In this document: positions 18,552 through 28,026 of the stretch, one piece after another
Layout: each line of letters starts with the position of its first letter
How positions within the stretch are numbered: position 1 is the first letter of the stretch
Notes under the pieces: generated by a model
Databases searched by the model: none
Told to the model about the DNA's origin: nothing
The model's input: only the letters and a program-made list of their open reading frames with translations
Assembly: GCF_004135285.1 (NCBI RefSeq)
Contig: NZ_CP035494.1
Coordinates: 3,348,001 to 3,412,000, forward strand
Direction of reading: 5' to 3'
Length of the DNA stretch: 64,000 nt
DNA from: Microbacterium protaetiae
Lineage (GTDB): Bacteria; Actinomycetota; Actinomycetes; Actinomycetales; Microbacteriaceae
Program-made: the position numbers and the translations under genes

Positions 18552-19085
18552 TCAGCCCAGCATCTTTCGCACCGTCCGCAGATTCCGCGTCGTGGTGCTC
18601 GCCTTGTATGCCGAACGTGCCAGCACGCGCGCGAATGCCGTGTCCACCGAGCGCCCCTTTTCGGGGTTCCAGTACACGACGCCGGGGCCGATCGCGACCG
18701 GGTCGTCGGCTGCGTAAAGGGATGCCGCTGCCCGTGCCAGTTCGTCGCGCACATCATCGCTCGCGCAGAACACCAGATACGGCTGACGCTGGGCATCGGC
18801 GGCGTCGAAGGGGAATCCGTCGGCCGCCGCGGCCAGCTCCGTTGCCGTCACCAGGACGATCCACGCGTCATAGCCGAAGCGCTCCCGCAATGCCTGCTCG
18901 ATGCGCGTCTTCAGCGTCGCGCGGTCTTCGGCTGCGGCATCCGCGTCGAATCTCACGTTTCCGCTGGCCAATACCGTCTTGACCGCTGAGAACCCCAGCG
19001 TGTGGAACAGCTCAGCCAGATCGGCGCTGTGGATGGTGATGCCGTTCACGTTCACCCCGCGCAGCAGCGCCGCCCACGTCGTCAT
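18552..19085 (-). CDS. DUF1697 family protein
   Basis: 177 residues opening with [12 protein letters not shown] and followed by [18 protein letters not shown], the two hallmark segments of DUF1697. The C-terminal [12 protein letters not shown] region and [12 protein letters not shown] ending also match the family. Its biochemical role is unknown; the fold has been likened to ferredoxin-like domains. The start overlaps the pdxT stop by 4 bases, so it may be co-transcribed with pdxST, though nothing links it functionally to vitamin B6. Confidence 0.9.
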   Translation of the reverse strand: MTTWAALLRGVNVNGITIHSADLAELFHTLGFSAVKTVLASGNVRFDADAAAEDRATLKTRIEQALRERFGYDAWIVLVTATELAAAADGFPFDAADAQRQPYLVFCASDDVRDELARAAASLYAADDPVAIGPGVVYWNPEKGRSVDTAFARVLARSAYKASTTTRNLRTVRKMLG

Positions 19086-19672
19086 GCCGTCACGATATCG
19101 AGAAGCCGGCGATGAAATCGATCCTCGCCGCTCATCTCAGGGTGGAATGATGTCGCCATCAGCCGGCCTTGTGCGACGGCGACCACGCGGCCGTCGGCGA
19201 GCGTCGCCAGGGCCTCGGCGCCCGGGCCGAGCTTCTCGACCACCGGCGCCCGAATGAACACGGCACGCACCGGCGGATCACCGAGCGCCGGCACGTCCAG
19301 GTCCGCCTCGAACGAGTCGACCTGACTGCCGAACGCGTTGCGCCGCACCGTGACATCCAGTCCGCCGAAGGTCTGTTGGCCGTCGATCCCGTCGACGATC
19401 CGGTCGGCGAGCAGGATCATGCCCGCGCATGTGCCATAGACCGGCAGGCCCCCCGCTATCGCCTCGCGGATGGGAACGCGCAGGCCGAATGCGCGCGCGA
19501 GCTTGTCGATGACACTCGACTCACCGCCGGGCAACACCAACCCCGCGACGGTGGCGAGCTCGGCAGGGCGACGCACAAGCACCGCCTCTGCCCCCAACGC
19601 CGTCAGGATGCGGACGTGCTCGCGCACATCGCCCTGCAGGGCGAGCACACCGACGCGGGGGTTACCAGCCAC
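19082..19672 (-). CDS. pdxT: Pyridoxal 5'-phosphate synthase glutaminase subunit PdxT
   Basis: Releases ammonia from glutamine for PdxS in ribose-phosphate-dependent PLP synthesis. It has 196 residues with a class I amidotransferase fold: [10 protein letters not shown] and [11 protein letters not shown], catalytic Cys82 in VYGTCAGMI, and the His/Glu pair in [13 protein letters not shown] near residue 178. The start overlaps the pdxS 3' end by 11 bases, so the two subunits are translationally coupled. Confidence 0.97.
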   Translation of the reverse strand: MAGNPRVGVLALQGDVREHVRILTALGAEAVLVRRPAELATVAGLVLPGGESSVIDKLARAFGLRVPIREAIAGGLPVYGTCAGMILLADRIVDGIDGQQTFGGLDVTVRRNAFGSQVDSFEADLDVPALGDPPVRAVFIRAPVVEKLGPGAEALATLADGRVVAVAQGRLMATSFHPEMSGEDRFHRRLLDIVTA

Positions 19673-20552
19673 GGTCGGCGAGGCGGTGCGGGGCTGCCAG
19701 GTCGGTCACGTTTATCCCGACCATCGCCTCCCCCAGCCCCCGCGAGACCTCGGCCACCACCTTCGGGTCGTCGAAGAACGTGGTCGCCTTCACGATCGCG
19801 GCCGCGCGCGCCGCTGGGTCGCCCGACTTGAAGATCCCCGAGCCGACGAACACGCCGTCGGCGCCCAGCTGCATCATCATCGCGGCATCTGCCGGGGTGG
19901 CCACGCCGCCGGCGACGAACAGCACGACGGGCAACGTGCCGGTCGCCGCGACCTCGGCCACGAGCTCGTACGGGGCTTGCAGCTCCTTCGCCGCGACGTA
20001 CAGCTCGTCCTTCGTCTTCGAGCGCAGCTCGTTGATCTCACCGCTGATCTTGCGGATGTGCTTCGTGGCCTCCGACACGTCGCCGGTGCCCGCCTCGCCC
20101 TTGGAACGGATCATGGCCGCCCCTTCGGTGATGCGCCGCAGCGCCTCGCCCAGATTGGTCGCGCCGCACACGAACGGCACGGTGAAGTTCCACTTGTCGA
20201 TGTGGTTGACGTAGTCGGCGGGCGAGAGCACCTCGGACTCGTCGATGTAGTCGACGCCGAGTTCCTGGAGCACCTGCGCCTCGACGAAGTGGCCGATGCG
20301 GGCTTTGGCCATCACCGGAATCGAGACAGCCTCGATGATCTGGTCGATGAGGTCGGGATCGCTCATCCGTGCCACTCCACCTTGTGCGCGGATGTCGGCG
20401 GGCACCCGTTCGAGCGCCATGACGGCGACCGCACCGGCGTCTTCGGCGATCTTGGCCTGGTCAGCGGTGACGACGTCCATGATGACGCCGCCCTTGAGCA
20501 TCTCGGCGAGGCCGCGCTTGACTCGTGCGCCTCCGGTGGTTGCGTCCGACAC
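19662..20552 (-). CDS. pdxS: Pyridoxal 5'-phosphate synthase lyase subunit PdxS
   Basis: Forms PLP from ribose 5-phosphate (or ribulose 5-phosphate), glyceraldehyde 3-phosphate and PdxT-supplied ammonia, as a dodecameric barrel. It has 296 residues. Motifs visible: [18 protein letters not shown] at the N-terminus, [20 protein letters not shown], the catalytic Lys in [10 protein letters not shown], and the second Lys in [11 protein letters not shown]. It has a GTG start at 20552. It is divergent from the MocR regulator; the 87-base gap holds an inverted repeat likely to be the operator. Confidence 0.98.
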   Translation of the reverse strand: MSDATTGGARVKRGLAEMLKGGVIMDVVTADQAKIAEDAGAVAVMALERVPADIRAQGGVARMSDPDLIDQIIEAVSIPVMAKARIGHFVEAQVLQELGVDYIDESEVLSPADYVNHIDKWNFTVPFVCGATNLGEALRRITEGAAMIRSKGEAGTGDVSEATKHIRKISGEINELRSKTKDELYVAAKELQAPYELVAEVAATGTLPVVLFVAGGVATPADAAMMMQLGADGVFVGSGIFKSGDPAARAAAIVKATTFFDDPKVVAEVSRGLGEAMVGINVTDLAAPHRLADRGW

Positions 20553-20571
20553 GATGACACCCTTCGCTCAT

Positions 20572-20599
20572 GCCAATGCCGCTCATTGGCCTATGCCAA
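20572..20599. promoter_or_regulatory. Candidate MocR/PdxR operator between pdxS and its regulator
   Basis: GCCAATG (20572-20578) and CATTGGC (20584-20590) form a perfect 7-base inverted repeat with a 5-base gap. TGCCAA recurs as a direct repeat at 20571-20576 and 20594-20599. Mixed direct and inverted repeats in the divergent gap are typical of MocR-type regulator sites. Binding is inferred. Confidence 0.55.
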
Positions 20600-20639
20600 A
20601 ACGTAGCACGTTCGCGTACAGTCGTCCGAAGGAGGTGCC

Positions 20640-21968
20640 ATGGACCAGCGCATCAGCGGCTCGACCGCGATCGAGATCACCGAGAGCGTTCGCGATCTGC
20701 GCGACCGCGGGATGCTGGGTCCCGGCGACACCCTCCCCTCGGTGCGTGCGCTGGCCGAGCAGCTGAGCGTGAATCGCAACACGGTGGTCGCCGCCTACCG
20801 GCAGCTCGTGCAGGCCGGCATCGCCCAGACGCGTGGCCGCGGCGGCACCCGCATCGTCGACCACTACGCCGCACCCCAGGAGGGATTCGCGACCGACAAC
20901 GTGCTGCGCGATGTCGGTACGGGAAATCCCGATCCGGCGCTCATCCCCGACCCCTCCGTGGCGTTGCAGGCCGTCGTCGGCCGCCCGGTGCTGTATGGCG
21001 AGCCGGTGATCGACGACGCGCTCGCGCACTGGGCGCACGGGTGGATGGCGGCCGACTTGCCTGATCGCGAGCTGCGGCTGACGGTCACCAGCGGGGCCGT
21101 CGACGCCGTCGAGAGACTGCTCGCCCAGGCACTGACCCGCGACGACGCCGTCGCGCTGGAGGACCCGTGCTGGCTCGCCGGCATTCAGACCGCACGCCTC
21201 GGCGGATATCGCACTGTTGCGGTGCCGATCGATGAACAGGGGATGACGGTGCAGGGCCTTCGGGCCGCCCTGCAGGCGGGCGTCCGTGCCGTGGTCTGCA
21301 CCCCGCGAGCGCAGAACCCGACCGGTGCGAGCCTGTCGGCCGAACGCGCGGCCGCGCTGCGTGACGAGTTGTCGAGTCACCCCTATGTGCTCGTGATCGA
21401 GGACGACCACTTCTCGATGCTGTCGCAGCATCCCTTCCACAGCATCCTGCCGCCGGATCATCGCCGATTCGCCCTCGTGCGGTCGGTGTCGAAGTTCCTC
21501 GGCCCCGACATGTGTCTGGCCGTGGTCGCCTCGGATCCTACGACGGCCGAACGCCTCGCTCTGCGGCTGAGCCCGGGCACCACCTGGGTGAGCCATCTGC
21601 TGCAGCGACTGACTCATGCCCTGCTCGCCGACGCCGACGTGCGTACTGCGATCACCGCGGCCGGGAAACATTACGCCGAGCGCAACGCCGCGTTCGTCCG
21701 CCGGCTCGCGCACGACGTGCCGGGTCTGGATGCGGCATCCGGCGATGGACTCAACGTCTGGGTGACGCTGCCGGTGACCGCCCGCGCAGTCGGTGAGCAG
21801 CTGATGCGGCGCGGCTGGCTCGCCCGGCTCGGCGATGACTTCGTGCTCTCGGATGCCGCCTCCCGCCATCTGCGGTTGACGGTGCACGATCTCGACGACA
21901 CCGCCGCCGCGCAGCTCGCGGACGACCTGGCCGCCGCGGTCGTGACCGCCGGCGCGAAGGTGGGATGA
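20640..21968 (+). CDS. pdxR: MocR-type GntR/aminotransferase regulator, probably PdxR
   Basis: 442 residues. The N-terminal winged helix-turn-helix at about 10-75 includes LPSVRALAEQLSVNRNTVVAAYRQL. It is followed by a fold-type I aminotransferase-like domain with an internal PLP-Lys segment SVSKFLGPDM near residue 285, plus NPTGASLS and EDDHFSM. MocR proteins of this type sense PLP; in corynebacteria and others PdxR activates pdxST. Divergent placement from pdxS and adjacency to pdxY make that role likely here. The start ATG at 20640 follows a strong AAGGAGGTGCC ribosome binding site. It is transcribed with pdxY (7-base gap). Confidence 0.9.
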   Translation: MDQRISGSTAIEITESVRDLRDRGMLGPGDTLPSVRALAEQLSVNRNTVVAAYRQLVQAGIAQTRGRGGTRIVDHYAAPQEGFATDNVLRDVGTGNPDPALIPDPSVALQAVVGRPVLYGEPVIDDALAHWAHGWMAADLPDRELRLTVTSGAVDAVERLLAQALTRDDAVALEDPCWLAGIQTARLGGYRTVAVPIDEQGMTVQGLRAALQAGVRAVVCTPRAQNPTGASLSAERAAALRDELSSHPYVLVIEDDHFSMLSQHPFHSILPPDHRRFALVRSVSKFLGPDMCLAVVASDPTTAERLALRLSPGTTWVSHLLQRLTHALLADADVRTAITAAGKHYAERNAAFVRRLAHDVPGLDAASGDGLNVWVTLPVTARAVGEQLMRRGWLARLGDDFVLSDAASRHLRLTVHDLDDTAAAQLADDLAAAVVTAGAKVG

Positions 21969-21975
21969 TCGATCG

Positions 21976-22827
21976 GTGAAGATCCTCTCCATCCAGTCCG
22001 CCGTCGCCTATGGTCACGTCGGCAACTCGGCCGCCGTCTTCCCGCTGCAGCGGATCGGCGTCGAGGTGCTGCCGGTCTACACCGTGAACTTCTCCAACCA
22101 CACCGGATACGGCGCATGGCGTGGTCCCATGATCAGCCCCGACGACGTGCGCGATGTGATCACCGGTATCGAGGAACGCGGAGTGCTCGGCCAGATCGAC
22201 GTCGTTCTCAGCGGCTACCAGGGCGGCGAGGGAATCGCCGATGTGATCCTCGACGCCGTCGGTCGTGTGAAGGCGGCCAACCCCGACGCCGTCTACGCGT
22301 GCGACCCGGTGATGGGCAACGCCACGTCGGGGTGCTTCGTGGCTCCCGCGATTCCGCAGCTGCTCCGCGACCGTGTGGTGCCGGCGGCAGACATCATCAC
22401 GCCGAATCAGTTCGAGCTCGGTTACCTGACCGCAACCGAGCCGCACACGCTGGAGTCGACCCTCGCCTCGGTCGACGCCGCGCGCGCCCTGGGCCCGCGC
22501 ACCGTGCTGGTCACCAGCGTGCAACGCCCCGACCGGCCCGCCGACACCATCGAGATGCTCGCCGTCGACGACGCTGGAGCGTGGATCGTGCAGACGCCCA
22601 TGCTGCCGCTGAAGGCCAACGGCTCGGGTGATGTCACGGCGGCCCTGTTCACCGCCCACTATCGTGCAACCGGCAGCGCGTCCGAGGCGCTCGCGCGCTC
22701 GACCTCGAGCGTGTACGACCTGCTCGAGCGCACCCATCAATCGGGCGAGCGCGAGCTGCAGCTCGTCGAGGCGCAGGAGTCGTACGCCCATCCGCGCATG
22801 CAGTTCGAGGTCACGCAGGTGCGCTGA
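21976..22827 (+). CDS. pdxY: Pyridoxal kinase PdxY
   Basis: Salvages pyridoxal by phosphorylation to PLP. It has 283 residues and a ribokinase-like fold: ILSIQSAVAYGHVGNSAAVFPLQ at the N-terminus, the substrate-binding NHTGYG segment, YACDPVMGN, TPNQFELGYLT, and the catalytic loop LKANGSGDVTAALF holding the general-base Asp. The GTG start at 21976 lies 7 bases after pdxR, so regulator and salvage kinase share a transcript divergent from the de novo pdxST genes. Confidence 0.96.
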   Translation: MKILSIQSAVAYGHVGNSAAVFPLQRIGVEVLPVYTVNFSNHTGYGAWRGPMISPDDVRDVITGIEERGVLGQIDVVLSGYQGGEGIADVILDAVGRVKAANPDAVYACDPVMGNATSGCFVAPAIPQLLRDRVVPAADIITPNQFELGYLTATEPHTLESTLASVDAARALGPRTVLVTSVQRPDRPADTIEMLAVDDAGAWIVQTPMLPLKANGSGDVTAALFTAHYRATGSASEALARSTSSVYDLLERTHQSGERELQLVEAQESYAHPRMQFEVTQVR

Positions 22828-22844
22828 GGGTTATTCCCCCTGCA

Positions 22845-22936
22845 GCACGTTCAGCTCGCAGGAAGGTCGGGCCGTGTCGGCCCGCCGCAAGGTCGGGCAC
22901 GTTCAGCTCGCAGGAAGGTCGGGCCATGTCGGCCCG
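22845..22936. repeat. Two 40-bp direct repeats with short hairpins, between convergent genes
   Basis: A 40-bp sequence beginning GCACGTTCAGCTCGCAGG occurs at 22845-22884 and 22897-22936 (period 52, one mismatch). Each copy ends in a CGGGCC/GGCCCG stem with a short loop. The 243-bp gap between pdxY and the HIT gene has no convincing coding frame; the right part (about 23010-23065) is a loose run of CGCG-rich near-repeats. It may be a bidirectional terminator or a repeat remnant. Confidence 0.8.
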
Positions 22937-23070
22937 ACACGCCGGTCGACACGCCCGGGATCCCAATTCCATCCTGTGAGCCGAACGCACCGATCTCCGC
23001 GACGCAGGCTCGCGGAAAGCAGACTCGCGCGAAGCGGACCCGCGCGACGCGGGCTCGCCCGCGAGGACTC

Positions 23071-23628
23071 TTACCAGGCGTCGGCGATGGCCTGGCGCAC
23101 CTCACCGAGCAGCTGCGGCAGCGCCTTGGTGCGGGCGATGATCGGGAAGAAGTTGGCGTCGGTCTCCCACCGCGGCACGATGTGCTGGTGCAGATGCTCG
23201 TCGACACCCGCCCCGGCGACGCGCCCCTGATTCATGCCGATGTTGAACCCGTCGCACTGCGAGACGCCGCGCAGCACCTGCATCGCGTGCTGCGTGATCG
23301 CGCCGATCTCGGCGACCTCGTCGTCGGTGGCCTGGTCGTAGGTGGCGACGTGGCGGTACGGGCACACCAACAGATGCCCCGAGTTGTACGGAAAGAGGTT
23401 CAGCAGCGCATACACGGTGCGTCCGCGGTGCACGATGAGGCCGTCTTCGTCGGACTTCTCCGGCGCGGCACAGAAAGGGCACGCCGCCCGCATCGCGTCG
23501 GCACCGGCCTGGATGTACGCCATGCGGTGCGGCGTCCACAGCCTCTGGAATTCGTCGGGCACGCCCGGCAGGTCGCTGGCGGCGACGAGACCCGGGATGT
23601 CGGGGCCCGCGGCATCCGCGTGCGTCAT
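23071..23628 (-). CDS. HIT-family nucleotide-binding protein (possible Ap4A phosphorylase/hydrolase)
   Basis: 185 residues. A CxxC pair (CPFCAAP near residue 51) is followed by the HIT core: [23 protein letters not shown], and the triad motif [10 protein letters not shown] near residue 145, where the histidines form the nucleotidyl-transfer site. Actinobacterial members are annotated as Ap4A phosphorylases. The GTG-type start overlaps the thrS stop by 4 bases; the conserved thrS-HIT pairing in relatives suggests a link to diadenosine polyphosphates made by tRNA ligases, which is inference. Confidence 0.9.
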   Translation of the reverse strand: MTHADAAGPDIPGLVAASDLPGVPDEFQRLWTPHRMAYIQAGADAMRAACPFCAAPEKSDEDGLIVHRGRTVYALLNLFPYNSGHLLVCPYRHVATYDQATDDEVAEIGAITQHAMQVLRGVSQCDGFNIGMNQGRVAGAGVDEHLHQHIVPRWETDANFFPIIARTKALPQLLGEVRQAIADAW

Positions 23629-25607
23629 GCCACGTCCTCGGCGGTGTTCACCAGCGCCTTCGCGTCGATGGCCTCGCGGATCACGCGCACGGCCTCATCC
23701 ACCGGCACGCCGTTGCGCTGTGATCCGTCGCGGAAGCGGAAGGAAACGGCCCCCGCGGCACGATCCTGCTCTCCGGCGATGAGCTGGAACGGGATCTTCT
23801 GCGTCGTGTGCGTGCGGATCTTCTTCTGCATGCGGTCATCACCGTGGTCGAGTTCGGCGCGCACACCGTCGGCTTTCAGACGCGCTATCACCTCGCCGAG
23901 GTAGTCGGCGTACTCATCGGCGACGGGAATGCCGACCACCTGCACCGGTGAGAGCCACACCGGGAAGGCCCCGGCATAGTGCTCGAGCAGAATCGCGAAG
24001 AACCGCTCGATCGAGCCGAACAGCGCACGGTGGATCATCACCGGGCGGTGCTTCTCGCCGTCGGGGCCGGTGTACTCCAGGCCGAACCGCTCAGGCAGGT
24101 TAAAGTCGAGCTGTACGGTGGCCAGCTGCCAGGTGCGCCCGAGCGCATCCTTCGTCTTCAGATCGATCTTGGGACCGTAGAAGGCAGCCTCGCCGGCAAC
24201 CTCGGTCAGTTTCAATCCGGATGCCTGAGCCACCCGCCGCAGGGCGTCGGTGGCCGTCGCCCAGTGCTCTTCGTCGCCGATCCACTTCGACTTCTCGTCG
24301 TCGCGCATCGACAGCTCGAGTTCGAACTCGGTCAGTCCGAAGTCGCGCAGCATCGACAGCACGAAGGCCAGCACATTCGTGGCCTCGGCCTCGAGCTGGT
24401 CGGGCGTGACGAACAGGTGCGAGTCGTCTTGAGTGAACCCGCGCACGCGGGTGAGGCCGTGAAGGGCGCCGGAGAGCTCGTAGCGGTAGACGGTGCCGTT
24501 CTCGTACAGCCGCATCGGCAGATCGCGGTAGCTGCGCGCACGCTCCCGGTAGATCAGGATGTGCATCGGGCAGTTCATCGGCTTCAGGTAGTAGTCGATG
24601 CCCGCCTTCGTGATCTCACCGTTCTCGTCGCGCTCTTCGTCGAGCCGGATGGGCGGGAACATGCCCTCTTTGTAGGTGACGAGGTGGTTCGACTCGAGGA
24701 AGAGGTCCTTCTTGGTGATGTGCGGTGTGTACACGTAGGTGTAGCCGGCCTCGCGGTGTCGGCCCAGCGCATGCTGCTCCATCTCCTGCCGGATCACGCC
24801 GCCCTTGGGATGCCACACCGACAGGCCCGAGCCGATCTCGTCGGGGAACGAGAAGAGGTCCAATTCCCTGCCGAGCCGACGGTGGTCGCGCTTGGCAGCC
24901 TCTTCGAGACGCTGCTGGTACGCGCGCAATTCGTCTTTGGTCGGCCACGCGGTGCCGTAGATGCGCTGCAACTGCGGATTCTTCTCACTGCCGCGCCAGT
25001 ATGCACCGGCGATGCGCTGCAGTGCCCACCCGTTGCCGATCAGGCGGGTGTTGGGTAGGTGCGGTCCGCGGCAGAGATCCTTCCACACCGTCTCGCCGTC
25101 GCGGTTGACGTTGTCATAGATCGTCAGCTCACCCGCACCGACCTCGACGCTGGCCCCCTCGGTCTTCTCGGCACCGCCGCCCTTCAGGCCGATCAGCTCG
25201 AGCTTGAACGGCTCGTGCGCGAGCTCGGCACGGGCATCGTCGTCGGTGACGACGCGGCGCACGAAGCGCTGTCCCTCGCGGATGATGCGCGCCATCTCTT
25301 TGTCGATGGCCTTGAGGTCTTCGGGGGTGAACGGTTCAGAGGTGCCGAAGTCGTAGTAGAAGCCGTCGGTGATCGGCGGCCCGATGCCGAGGTTCGTCTG
25401 CGGCTTGATCCGCTGCACCGCCTGCGCGAGCACGTGGGCGGCCGAGTGGCGCAGGATGTTCAGCCCGTCGGGACTGTCGATGGTGACCGGCTCGACCACC
25501 TCGGCGTCGGTGACCTGCGTGGCGAGGTCCTTCAGGTCGCCATTGACACGCATGGCGACGACGGAGCGGTCGGGGAACAGAGCGAAGCCGTCGGAGGGAG
25601 TGGTCAC
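23625..25607 (-). CDS. thrS: Threonine--tRNA ligase
   Basis: Charges tRNA-Thr. It has 660 residues: a short N-terminal TGS-like region ([18 protein letters not shown]), the editing domain with [13 protein letters not shown] (HxxxH) and the later CRGPH motif, the class II core with zinc ligands in [21 protein letters not shown] and [13 protein letters not shown], and a C-terminal anticodon-binding domain ([15 protein letters not shown] onward). The GTG start at 25607 overlaps the upstream ACT-domain stop as GTGA. No T-box-like leader is visible in the ACT gene it follows. Confidence 0.98.
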   Translation of the reverse strand: MTTPSDGFALFPDRSVVAMRVNGDLKDLATQVTDAEVVEPVTIDSPDGLNILRHSAAHVLAQAVQRIKPQTNLGIGPPITDGFYYDFGTSEPFTPEDLKAIDKEMARIIREGQRFVRRVVTDDDARAELAHEPFKLELIGLKGGGAEKTEGASVEVGAGELTIYDNVNRDGETVWKDLCRGPHLPNTRLIGNGWALQRIAGAYWRGSEKNPQLQRIYGTAWPTKDELRAYQQRLEEAAKRDHRRLGRELDLFSFPDEIGSGLSVWHPKGGVIRQEMEQHALGRHREAGYTYVYTPHITKKDLFLESNHLVTYKEGMFPPIRLDEERDENGEITKAGIDYYLKPMNCPMHILIYRERARSYRDLPMRLYENGTVYRYELSGALHGLTRVRGFTQDDSHLFVTPDQLEAEATNVLAFVLSMLRDFGLTEFELELSMRDDEKSKWIGDEEHWATATDALRRVAQASGLKLTEVAGEAAFYGPKIDLKTKDALGRTWQLATVQLDFNLPERFGLEYTGPDGEKHRPVMIHRALFGSIERFFAILLEHYAGAFPVWLSPVQVVGIPVADEYADYLGEVIARLKADGVRAELDHGDDRMQKKIRTHTTQKIPFQLIAGEQDRAAGAVSFRFRDGSQRNGVPVDEAVRVIREAIDAKALVNTAEDVA

Positions 25608-26143
25608 CCCTCGAGTCTATCGGCGCCCATCGTGCCGCCCAGCGTGAGGTCGACTTGGATCTCGCCGGCGAGTTGCTCCAGCTCGGCCACCGCATCTGTG
25701 ACGGCATCGCCCGCGCGGGCTCGGGCGCTCACGGTCGCCTCGAACAGCTCGCCGCCCGACATGGGCGCTGCCACCGTGCGACTGGTGAAACGATCGATGG
25801 TCAGCCCACCCCCGACCAGCACCTGTGTGATGTCGCGTACGATCCCCGGTCGATCATTGCCCAGCACGGTGAAGGTCACCTGCTCCCCCGCCGCGGGTGC
25901 GACCGGCGCCGCCCCGGCGTAGGGCGTGATGTGCAGCAGGCCGTCGAGCGCCTGAAGACCGGCGACGAGTGCCTCTCGGCGGTCTTCGGGAACCTCGACC
26001 AGCACAATCCCGGCGAAGGCTCCGGCGAGTTCGGCCAGCTCGCTGCGTTCCCAGTTGCCGTCGTGCGCCGCGACGACGTCGGCGAGCTTTTGCACAAGAC
26101 CAGCGCGATCGTCGCCGACCACGGTGAGCACGAGGTGGGCCAT
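25604..26143 (-). CDS. Tandem ACT-domain protein (GcvR-like)
   Basis: 179 residues made of two ACT domains: residues 1-80 ([31 protein letters not shown]) and 93-170 ([31 protein letters not shown]). This is the architecture of GcvR, the glycine-cleavage-system repressor of enterobacteria, but no DNA-binding domain is present and no gcv gene is nearby. It probably binds an amino acid. It is translationally coupled to thrS, so a role tied to amino-acid sensing and charging is reasonable but unproven. Confidence 0.85.
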   Translation of the reverse strand: MAHLVLTVVGDDRAGLVQKLADVVAAHDGNWERSELAELAGAFAGIVLVEVPEDRREALVAGLQALDGLLHITPYAGAAPVAPAAGEQVTFTVLGNDRPGIVRDITQVLVGGGLTIDRFTSRTVAAPMSGGELFEATVSARARAGDAVTDAVAELEQLAGEIQVDLTLGGTMGADRLEG

Positions 26144-26174
26144 GGCCAGAGCCTACTGCCGCAGCCGTCTGCGG

Positions 26175-27371
26175 TCACGCATGGATCGGCGTGCGGTCCT
26201 GCTCGCTGCGAGCAGCTTCTTCTGCCGCCGAGTCGGACGCAGCCTGTGCGGGCGCCGCCGCCTTCCAGGTGGCCCGCGCGCGCACGGTGCGCGACAGATG
26301 GTGTGCGGGGCGCTCAACGACCAGCCAGAAGACCCAGGCCACGATCAGCGCCAGCGGAACCGCGGTCAGCACGGTCCACCGTGCCGCGTGGGAGGCACCG
26401 GCCATCATGAGCACCAATGGCTCATGAATGAGATAGAGGCTGAACGAGATCCCACCCAACCACGCGATCGGCCGCCACGTGAGCAGCCGCTGCAGCGGCC
26501 CAAAATGCGTCGCCATGATCACCAGGAGTGCCGCGCCCACCACGATGGGCCCTTGCGAGAGCGCGACCGCAGCCGCATGTCCGAGCGGCGCCAGCAGAAG
26601 CCAGTGCATGCTCAGCATGGTCACGGCGAGCACGAGGATGCCTGTCCAGACGAAGCCGCCGGCGCGGCGCGTCATCCTGTCCACTGTCCGCGAGATGCGA
26701 TCCCACTCGCCCTCGAGCGCCACCCCCACACCGAAGATCGGCAGGTACTGCATCGCCGCGACATCCTGCGCGGCGCCCAGTGTCGACAGACCGACGCACA
26801 GCACACCGAGCAGCCAGGCCGGAATCACGCGCACCGCATACGCCGCCACCGGCAGCAACAGCGAGAAGATGACCTCCCAGCGCAGCGTCCACAAAGGCGA
26901 GACGACGCCGCTCGTGCCGCCGACCAGGGTCAGATCCTGCAGCACCGTGCCCAGATCGTAGTCCGAGCTGTCGCGCTGCAGCCACGGGCTGCTGGTCGCG
27001 TTCACGTGCGGCATCATCAGGACGACGAAGCCGAACACGATAGCGCCGACCACCGGCACATAGAGGCGCAGCACGCGTGACGGAAAGTACGAGAACCAGT
27101 CGAACGAGCGCGACCGGATAGCGCGCGAGAGCACAAACCCCGACAACACGAAGAACACCACGACAGCTTCGGCGCCACCCCACACAAGGTGCAGCGGCGT
27201 ATACATCAGCGCGAGGCGCACGGGGTTGTCGCCGACATCGCCCCCGTAGTAGCCCGCCGCCATGAGCGGTGAGACGAGCAGGCAGTGGTGAACCACCACG
27301 ACAAGTGCGGCGACGCCGCGCAACCCATCGAGGGCGGAGAATCTTGACGATGCAACTGCCATTGACGTCAC
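26175..27371 (-). CDS. Acyltransferase 3 family membrane protein
   Basis: 398 residues with about 10 membrane helices. The N-terminus FSALDGLRGVAALVVVVHHC holds the family RGxAAxxVxxHH motif, and FFVLSGFVLSRAI with PSRVLRLYVPV supplies the conserved Arg. The family O-acylates sugars or lipids of the envelope from acyl-CoA. The short basic C-terminal tail ends without a second domain such as SGNH. Possible GTG start at 27371 or ATG at 27362. It is the last core gene before the accessory region; substrate unknown. Confidence 0.88.
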   Translation of the reverse strand: MTSMAVASSRFSALDGLRGVAALVVVVHHCLLVSPLMAAGYYGGDVGDNPVRLALMYTPLHLVWGGAEAVVVFFVLSGFVLSRAIRSRSFDWFSYFPSRVLRLYVPVVGAIVFGFVVLMMPHVNATSSPWLQRDSSDYDLGTVLQDLTLVGGTSGVVSPLWTLRWEVIFSLLLPVAAYAVRVIPAWLLGVLCVGLSTLGAAQDVAAMQYLPIFGVGVALEGEWDRISRTVDRMTRRAGGFVWTGILVLAVTMLSMHWLLLAPLGHAAAVALSQGPIVVGAALLVIMATHFGPLQRLLTWRPIAWLGGISFSLYLIHEPLVLMMAGASHAARWTVLTAVPLALIVAWVFWLVVERPAHHLSRTVRARATWKAAAPAQAASDSAAEEAARSEQDRTPIHA

Positions 27372-27451
27372 GTTAGGCGGACCAGGTCAAAGCCCCCTGA
27401 GGATTCGTGCGTTCTGAGAACTCTCTCATGCGATCCATCGACGGCACATAA

Positions 27452-27655
27452 CGCGAATGCCAGCGATGCGCCCCGTTCGTCACATCCTGGTGCGGCATCG
27501 CACTCGACGCCGCCGATCGGCTGACCGGACCTGCCGCCGCCCATCCCGAGCCTGAGCATTTCTGCGGTGCATGCCTCGAGGTCATCCACGCCGGTGGCCG
27601 CTGCCCCGGGTGCGGTGCGACCGTCGACGAGCTGATCGCCCGCGACGCATCCTGA
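27452..27655 (+). pseudogene. Fragment of a small zinc-ribbon protein
   Basis: From 27452 to the TGA at 27655 the plus strand reads a sensible sequence beginning RECQRCAPFVTSWCGIALD. It ends with CGACLEV and CPGCGATVDELIARDAS, so it has CxxC pairs spaced like a zinc knuckle. There is no start codon in frame; a TAA lies at 27449-27451, seven codons after the nearest ATG (27428). I take it as the 3' remnant of a short phage- or island-type gene. The 176 bases after it, to the left direct repeat, include a decayed excisionase start. Confidence 0.5.
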
Positions 27656-27770
27656 GGGCCCACCGCGCACAAGGCTGTGGACCGGGCCGGCATCCCGCGA
27701 GTAGGGCGCGGGCACACTCGCATGCGCCGGAGCATACGGTCGAGAGCCTTGTCGCCCAGAGAGGTACCAC

Positions 27771-27831
27771 CGTGGAGCGCATTCCGAGTGGTCGCTTGGT
27801 CGTTGCGCGGGTGACAACGGTCAAGTTGGGC
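27771..27831 (-). pseudogene. Decayed N-terminus of a second excisionase gene
   Basis: This stretch aligns without gaps to 30648-30706 (GTGGAGCGCATTCCGAGTGG versus GCGGAGCGGATTCTGAGTGG and onward). On the minus strand it reads TVVTRATTKRPLGMRS, matching TTVARETTRRPLRIRS at the start of the intact excisionase. The rest of the gene is not recognisable. It abuts the left direct repeat, like its intact relative at the right end. Confidence 0.55.
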
Positions 27832-27914
27832 ACGACAAAATCTGATTCCGGAAAGCAGAAAACCCGCGGTATTCCGCGGGTTTTCGGTGTGCGCGATACT
27901 GGGATCGAACCAGT
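27832..27914. repeat. Left attachment-type direct repeat (partial tRNA-Val copy)
   Basis: Identical over 83 bp to 30774-30856. It holds a copy of the tRNA-Val(GAC) terminator stem (27859-27884) and the acceptor/T-arm end, but after 27914 the tRNA match stops, so no tRNA is encoded here. It is presumed to be the distal att site. Confidence 0.9.
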
Positions 27915-28026
27915 TCCCCCGCATGATTCCGCGGAACACGTTTGTCGCTGTCTGACCACCAAACGGCCGGTTTTGGTTGCGCCGCTCATGAGCGGGGTAG
28001 TCGGAGATCAGGGATAAGGGTTGCAA

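Noticed and set aside
23625..26143. T-box or amino-acid riboswitch ahead of thrS
   Set aside because: thrS overlaps the upstream ACT-domain gene, leaving no leader, and no T-box motif was seen ahead of that gene.
27841..27930. A second tRNA-Val gene at the left repeat
   Set aside because: Only the acceptor/T-arm end is present; the match stops at 27914 and no anticodon arm follows.
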